From the NCBI GenBank assembly GCA_030765065.1, contig CM060984.1:101227488-101291487 (forward strand): a stretch of DNA of 64,000 nt, in the 5' to 3' direction. Below, one piece after another: positions 51,401 to 60,400 of this stretch (positions within the stretch are counted from its first letter, which is position 1; the number at the start of each line of letters is the position of its first letter). This DNA is from Deroplatys truncata. Taxonomy: Eukaryota; Arthropoda; Insecta; Mantodea; Mantidae. Below the pieces are notes generated by a model that was not told where the DNA came from, ran no database searches, and saw only the letters and a list, made by a program, of their open reading frames with translations. The position numbers and the translations under genes are program-made.

Positions 51401-54400
51401 AACTATCAGTCAATCGCACCATAGGATGGAACTATGTAATATATTCTGCAATACAATGCGGTGAACAAAATCCCTAAAATGTTTAATCAAGTAAGTTCTC
51501 ATTTGGAATTGAATTGGTTGCACTGAAAAAGTTCTTTTTTATTTTAATACTTACAAACAAGTTATGTGGCCCCCATTCCTAATTGTGTGATGCAGCCTTT
51601 TGCCACACATTGGTTTTATGACTAAAATATGTTTAACTCCGGAATGTTGTTTTTTTATTTCTTTACTTACGGTTATTAGATTAGATTTTCAGGTTATTTT
51701 ATTTTCAGTTATTCACTTAATTCAGTTTAGGCTATCTTGGAATTTAACACACTTTTATTCAATCTCCATCACTATTTATAGAAAAGGTATATACAAATGC
51801 TATATGTGGCTAATTACTATTCAGCATTGCTATCACAAACTGTGCATATACCAAACACCAACTTTCAACCATTACCTCTAAGATACCACTAAGCAAAGCT
51901 TGTCAGTAGAGTTTTAACCCGATTAAGAAACTGAATTTCTGCTGTTGTCCTTGTATAATATTTGGTCTAATTAAAATCCTAGACCTAAAAATACTTTTAA
52001 TATTTCAACTATCACTTTGGCAAATTAAAAAAAAAAAATCTCTTATAGCCGAGATAACCTTTGGGATCTCCAGCGCATAGAGACTCATGTGTACGCATAG
52101 GCAGGCCACCAATTGTATGGCTGATAAGAGCATTAACATAGAAAGCCAAATATTGAATTCCAGATCCCAGGAGTGACCCATTCTTTTTTCTTTCTTTCAA
52201 ATTTGATTCTTCTTTCCAACATTTGCCTTACACATGGTCTGTATGAAAACAATCTAGTAATAATAGTAACCCTTAAATAAGTATCAGTTATTTACAGCAT
52301 GTCTATGCAAATTAAGAAAATGAACTTCTATACAATCAAAAGAACAAAGGATGTAAATAAACAAGTACAGTATAACCTCAGTTATATATTTTCAAAGGGA
52401 GATAGCTAAAATAATGTATAAATGAGAAACAGTAAAAGTGAATTTTCTTATGCAACTGAAACTGTTTTTATAAATTATTAGTCAAACTAAGCATTATTTA
52501 ATACAGTATGATCATCTTATGGTGAGGCCACAAATTGTGCATATGTGTGCTCTGCACAGTGTCTGTTACACTGGGGGTTTTTCGTTCCATAATTCCCACA
52601 TTACTTACTCACGAATGATAATAGCATGCGCTATAATGAGTACTAACCTTGTTATAAGTGGTGTTGGAAGTCTGTCTATCTGTGTGAAGACATTCCTGAC
52701 ATCTTCGAATGAAATTTCCATTCACGCGCATTAAGTTCTTCTTGTGTAATGTTTACAATTTCTGTTTTTATATTGCCCTTAAGTTCGTCTATAGTATGGG
52801 GATTGTTCCTATAAACTTTTTTTTAGGGTTCCTCACAAATAGATACACCAATTTTGTCAATCTTTTCCTCCATTACAACATTCATTTTCATTTCTTAAGT
52901 TTAGCACTTAAAGAACCTGTTGTCTTAAACTTATTAACCAAACATCTAACAATCCTACTTGGAACTGGAATACCAGAAAATTTCTCCTGAAATTGTCTAC
53001 ACACCTGTATACATGATTTGGTTTTTACTTATGTATCATATATAAAAGTTTGTTGTTCAAGCGTGAATTTGTTGGTAGGCATTGCAGTGTACTAATAACA
53101 AGACATTAACACTCTTAAGCAAATCACACACAACCAGATGTCTTGAATAAGCTTTCACTTTGAGATGTACAGTAGCGGCATTAATTCTGGACACTTTGAT
53201 GAATTTTGTTAAATATTACATTCAGCTTTTGAATTTAATTGAAATTAGTTGTTAGTTGTTTATTGAGCTCAAAGTTACAAGAAAACTAGACAAACACTTC
53301 TTAATGTTCAGCATTTCATAAAGTATGCAAATTAAATTACAATTTCTGGTTAATCACTTATCAGAACAATAACTGTAAATGGTAAATTTTGTAACATTTA
53401 TATGAATTGGCTATTGTAACTGTTTTGTGTCAATATTTTGTTGGATATCCTTTTGATTTAATTACTGCCTTAATTCTTTATGGCACTGAACATTGGAGAT
53501 TTACTGGTGAGATTACTCTAAACCACAATTGGCAATGATCTCTAGCATTTGTTACTGGGATTCCGACGTGACACCAAAACTTTCAGCCCTGACCACAAGT
53601 TTTCAATTCGGTAGATCAGGACTGTTCCCTGGTCAAAAAAAGGTCATAACACAATGATCGTTGAACCATTTCTGATTGATTCAAGCATTATGATAGTGCC
53701 GCCCTGCTGAAAGATCCACTGCTTAACGTCACCCGCAAATAAATCACAAATAGTAGGCAGTAGGTTTAACTCTAAGACCTCTTCTTGGTATTTTTTTGAT
53801 TAATGTTATCCTCTAATTCTGCTACGCCCCCGACACCATGCCTTGCCATACTTCCCCACACCATGACACTGACAGGATGCTTCATAGCAGCAATGGTGCA
53901 CTCAGGTAACATGTCCTCACATGTTCAGCAACACACAAACTTGATGCCATCACTTCCAAAGATGCTAATCTTGGTTTCGTCACTCCAAATAAATTTACCG
54001 CAGTTTCTTCTGTCCACTCCTTATGTGCCAAAGCCCACTCATGCACTTTTGCCTCTGCTTTTGGTTGAGATAAGGCTTCTTCTTGGGATCCTTGCTTGAA
54101 GACCATTTTCATGAAGTTTTGGTCTGATTGTTTGGCCTGAAACCTGTACCCCAGAAGTTCTCAAGATGGCATTTATATCTTTTGCGTAAGTCGGTGATCA
54201 AGCTACAACATGAAGCTCACTGATTTGTGCACAGCAGTATTTTGATTAAAAGGTTATTTTGCTATCTATTCTCTTCTCGTGTATAAAGTTGTCTCACTAG
54301 TAGTACAAAAGCCCAAATACAAACTAAAAAAAGAAAACCAAAATACATACCTATTTTGTGTGTATTGCATGTAAAGGGATTTTATTGAAAATCTTTGTGT

Positions 54401-57400
54401 CACATCTTTGAAAAATACTGAACCTAAATACCAAGTTGAGTTATTAATAAAATTCTAGTGGCAACACTCTTACTTAACTCTTTCAAGATAATTACCCTGA
54501 GTGCGTTTCGGAGTCACCTTGTCTTCATCATCAGCTAAAAGCCACTAACTAGTCTGTCGATTCCAGTGTAGAGGTTGCCGTTGGGTTTTCTGATGTTGAC
54601 GTCATTTTTGGCTTGATGTATTTAAAGATGAAATCCTTTTCCAGAGGGAAATTGAAATTCATTAGATGGCTTTTGTTTTTTTGTACGAGGAGTTTTTCCT
54701 ATATCGTCAATTCTATTGGATTTTGTATCGATTTGATTAGATTTATTTCATTATGGATGTTGTGCTTTGAATTCCAGAAATGATATGCGATGGCAGATTT
54801 TTCAGTTTCTTTGTATCTTATATTTCTAAAGTGTTCTTTCAGTCTCACCCCTATGTTCCTTTTTGTTTTGCCTATATATTTACATTTGCAATCACTACAA
54901 TCTATCTGGTAAATGTCTGGCATTTTAGTTCTAGGAATTTTATCTTTTCTGTTTCTTAATATGTTATTTAAACTATGTGTATTGATGGATGCTAGTTTGA
55001 TGTTCCACTGCTTGAATATGTTTTGGAATTTTTTTTGTGCCCAAGGATGAAATGTGAACTTTTTATAACTATTGTCTTCTGTTATTTTTTGTAGTGTGGT
55101 AATTTCCTTTCTTTCTTTCTTAATCTTTTTTAAATTTTTGGATTTTCTTGTATACTAATTCTTTTGCAAAGCCATTTTTGTAGGCTACTTCTATGATGTT
55201 TTAGAGCTCTTTCTTATATTCCTAATCTTTCAAGGGTATGTTTACCAATCTGAAGACCAAACTGTTGAAAATTGCATGTTTATGTGGTCTTGGGTTATAT
55301 CCTTTGTTCTTTATGTAATTATCTGTGTGTGTAGGTTTTCTAAAAATGTTATGTTAAAACCAAGTAGAGTATTTATCCAACTTTTTTATTTTTGAGTTAC
55401 ACACGCGCACACATAGACATTTTTTTTTAAAAATTCTTTATTTGGATTCAGGGGGCCTCAAATATTTGGGTGGCATGCAATACCTTCTCCACCTATTAGG
55501 TACATGGGAGAGAAAGTAAAAAAGATGATGATTTGAGTACTGGTGCTTTACACTAGCTTATCATCAAGTTTTCTTTTCTTTGATTTTTTTACATGTCATG
55601 CACTAGTCAGTTATATGAACTAATCACAGAAATGCTGTTATGCTGTCATCATTTAGGCTTTGCAACAGTAGAAATCATTATGTAATTTCTGGAGTTTGAA
55701 CTGCCTCATGCACATGGGACAATTTCATTATTTAGGCCTATTTCATCACTATCATTATCAATAGCATCAGATGCAACCTGAGGAGGAATGATCTCACTTG
55801 ACCGTACTTTTAACATGTGCGTAAGAATAATGCATTCTGAAAATATTGATGTGTCGCACAACATGCCTATTGTTTTGTGCCATAGCAGCAAGAATACACA
55901 GTACAGAAACCATGCATAATATATCTTAACATAGCATAAATATAACATATTAATGAGTAAGTAAATTAAACATATTAATGAGTAAGTAAATTAATATATT
56001 TTGTACATTGGGATCAGAAAAATGTGACATATTAGTGAGTAAATGCACAATTGAAAAACATATAACTGAGTTAAATATTAATAGACAAATTTCAGTGCCT
56101 AAGAAAGTTAGCGTATAACTGTGAAAAATGAAGTGAATAAATATAAGTGAAGTTCCACTAATTTAAAGTCTGAAAAGTTATATGTATTGTCATTATGTTC
56201 ATAGACTTACAAATTTAGCGTGTCTATATCTTAGCTTTCCCATACTTTAAACCCCTTGTGTATAAGATAAAGCTACTATAATGCCTTTCCACTTCCCAGG
56301 CTGTAACCATTCTCTTGGCCCTTCCTTAGGTTCCTTGTCCACTATAACTCAACCTTCCTAAAAAAAGTCCCTATCATTTTAATTTTTTTTGCCCTTGGAT
56401 CTGCCATCATTTTGATTTCCTACTATATCTCTGATTAAATTATCCCATTTTTCATTTCACATAACATCCTCCCTTCCTTAACCCTTTGCGACACATAGCG
56501 TAGTAAAGCGTAGTGAAATGATAAATGCCCTGCTGCGCATAGCGTAGTAGAACGTAGTAAATGTGTTTATCGTTTCATATAGGTTCTGCTTATGCTGACC
56601 TCAGCTTTTAGGAGCTGTGTTGATGTAAACGTACTACTGCTGCATTGCTCCAGTGATTTCGCAAGCCAGAATGTAATAGCAAACCATAAATAGCACTGTT
56701 TAAGCTGGGTGCAGTTGTGTAAGAAAGCAGTTTCCTGTCGCATTTGAAGCCATATGAGTACCATAGAGGCTGTTCCAAGTACATCACGGTCTAGAAAACA
56801 TCGTAGTGAAAAGGTATTGGTAACAGACGAGGAAATACTTGCAACAGTTTACGGGTAATTAGATCGCGAAAGTAGCTCCGACAAATCTTGGTTTGGTGAG
56901 TTAGTGGAAGACAGTGATATGGAACAAAGTGACAGTGAGAGTCCTGAGATACAGGTAGCAGAACATGAGGCTAAAGCTAGTGAAAGACAAATTAAAACTA
57001 AAGCAGTACTGGCACAGTGGACCTCCAATTTGACATTCAATAAGTTAGAAACATTTTCATCCCGCTACAGGTACAAATCATTCTATTCCTACAGGAAGTC
57101 CAGAAATAGATTATATTGAACTTTTTATAGATTCCAATTTTTGCGGAAAAATCACGGAGAAAACCAACAGATATGCAGCTCAGATTCAAGCTAAAAAGGC
57201 GGATCCAAAATCGGAAGTTACAAATTCAAGGGAGATACAGACCTATTTAGGTATTTTGATATATATGGGGATGGTGGATTTACCTGAAACCAGAGATTAC
57301 TTTTGGGGGGATTTTTGCATTTGTCCAATTGTAAGACAAGTAATGACGTTGCTCGCTTTCAAAAGATATCGCAGTACCTTCACCTGAATGACGAATCTGC

Positions 57401-60400
57401 AAGGCCATGATTAGGATTAGATTTTTACGATTATCTGTATAAAGTATGACCTGCTTTAGACATAATCAAAACGTTTGCGAGTGTCTACAAACCAAATCGT
57501 GAACTTTCTGTTGACGAAGCGATGATAGGCTTCAAAGGACGCTTCTTTTTAAAACAATATATGCCTGCTAAAACAACAAAATGGGGGATAAATGCATGGG
57601 GTATTGCAAATAGTAAAAGTGGGTATTTATTGGAATGTAAAATTTATCTGGGAAAAAAGAGGCGAGAAACAGCGATCTTCTACTTTGGGAACAGGTTGTT
57701 TTAGAAATGCGTGAAAAATATACGGGGTTTTGGCATCACGTATATTTTGATAATTTTTTTACTTCCACGCGACTGATGAAATTACTTTTGGACAAGAAAA
57801 TGTATGCGTGTGGTACAACTCGTGCTGGAAGGAAAGACTGACCAAAAAACAATTTTCAAAGTCAAAACAACTGAAATTGAAAAGGGGCGAATCTCACAAA
57901 CTGCAAATGAAGGTTTAACTGCGGTTGTTTGCCACAATAACAGGGACGTTCTTTTATTATCTACAAAGTCGTAATATGGCACAGATTGATCTGGCAGACC
58001 AAAGGAGGGAGTATTATGGTGTCGGCGACCCTAAAAGAATGATGGAAATACTGTTCCATTTCATAGTGAATGTTGCTATCATTAATAGTTTTATTTTATA
58101 CGACATTTCGAACAGACCTACTTCTAGAGCTCATGGCAATAGGCTTCTTTACTACAAGCAAAATTTAGTGCAACAGTTAATCGCAGACTTCACATCATGT
58201 AAGCGAGCGGGATTTTAGCGTAGCCTACCTTCTGCTACTCCTGCACCAAGTTCTCTTCACACCCTCGTAAAAATTCATGGCCAGGTGAAATTGTGTGCTC
58301 AGTGCATAGTGAAGAAAAGGAAAACACCATCAGATCGTGGCATACAGTCACAATACAAGTGCAAACGGTGTGACATTGCATTGTGTAAAATTGGGTGCTT
58401 CCTCAATTATCATGAGGCAAATGGGGTGGAAATTCAAAACTAATACAAGGGTGTACATACAAAACTAATAATCTTAAGTGTATATATAACATTGTATGGT
58501 GCAAGAGAATAGTCTAGCTAACATGTTATGGGCATGCTGCAATATCTTCGCTACAATAATGGCAGGGATGTAAACATTTTAAGGGTGAGTACCATAATAA
58601 TTTTGCAGAAATTAGTGTATTTATTTTACTTAAGTATAGCAGATTTTATTCCGGTTTTTAATATCCTAAAGTAACGAATTCCATTGCCATTAATATTGCG
58701 CAGTTATAAAGATGCATTGCAAAGGGGTGCATGTATATAAGTGTTGTTTGTCTACAAAGGGGTTGATGTTTGCAGTTATAAATTACTGAAATAATATTTA
58801 ATCTTATTTACTTCAAACCAATTTTAAATGAGTTATTAATGAATCAATTTAATTTAGCTCCTAAAAGATATAATTATGCGTGTATATAGGTCACTTTTAG
58901 TTTAACATCTGTAGTAGCAGCTCAGAATTTAAATGGACACAACTCTGCTTGGAGAACAACTAGCTAATACTCTATGCGCAGCAAAGGGTTAAACCATTTC
59001 ACACTGTACTAAGCAATGAGAAATATCATTTTTCACACATAATACATCTCTACTGCAATCATTTCCTAATTCTTTTAAAAATAATGCTTCTATGCCCATC
59101 CATGCTAAAACTGATCTTTCAAATTGATCACAGATATCTACTTACTTCTTCTACCCACAACTTCTTTTAATGTTTTATACAAACTAAAGAACTTTTGTCC
59201 TCAAAGCTTGTCCATATCTCTCTGTATCTTCCACCTTCTATCTTGCTTCTTTCCAAACTCCATTACTATTGTTGTCACTATGAATGAACTATACAATGGG
59301 TGACTGGGAAGAATGATGAGATGTTACAGCATTATTGCAGTCTTTCCCTATGTTTCGTGAGAGACTTTTCCCCACTTCAGATGCTCCTGAAGACTTGCAG
59401 TTTTCTTAATGAAAAGCATGCAACAAATATAATTTAGATGAACTATACCTGTAAATAGTGAAAATTGCCAATACTGCATTCCTGCGCACATAGGAGTGTC
59501 TGTGCTCCAGACATGCTCTAATTGCAGGCATCAAGGGCTCCAGAAGCTCAGGTTCCTTCAGTTTGCACAGAAATCTAAGAGTAGATCCCCTCAGGAACTC
59601 ATTAGGATGCTGCAAATCCTATTCACAAATTGCAACACATAAGGATTAAGTTAATTTTCCATCAAATGGTAAAACACACACATATATAGCTCATTAAATA
59701 AGAGAGCTTTGAGAGCAATAAATAAGGCAACTTATTTATGCTAAATTATTATAGTATTGTGCTGACTATTGCTGTTCTAAGCTTTTAATGTTGTAGTCAT
59801 TCCTGAACTAAAATGTTCAAAATTTGTAATATTCTGCAAAATTGTTTATAACTGTAAGATTGCTACTTTCTCTATTGTTAATAGTAATTTTTTATATATA
59901 ACCTGTACATACTGTTGACGCTGTCTATTGCTGTACTTAGCTTAACGGCAATAAAATATATTATTATTATTATTGTTGTTATTATTATTATTAAGTAAAA
60001 TGACCCAGCAAAGAAGTTACTACCCTGGAATTGACACAAGCCCATATAAACCTTGCTGACCATTCATTTCTAGAAGATAAACTTCCAATCACTGCTTATT
60101 CGTCAGCAATATCAGCCCTCCAGACACCAAGTGTACACGTCAATCACAAGACATGCATAAGAAGTCACTTTATCTTGTACAAAATTTTTAAAATGCCCAT
60201 AACTGCCGAGATAAACATCGCCTATTTAATGTATACCTAGGTAATATATAAATATGGTAACTCACCTTGATCATATTTTTGGAACATTAAATAATCCCCT
60301 CCCTCAATAAATTGTATCTGCTGAATATCCTTAAACATTTTCCCTAATGTCAGCTCTTTCCTAATCTACAGCCAGTTTTCCTGTATGATACTTTCCTCTT

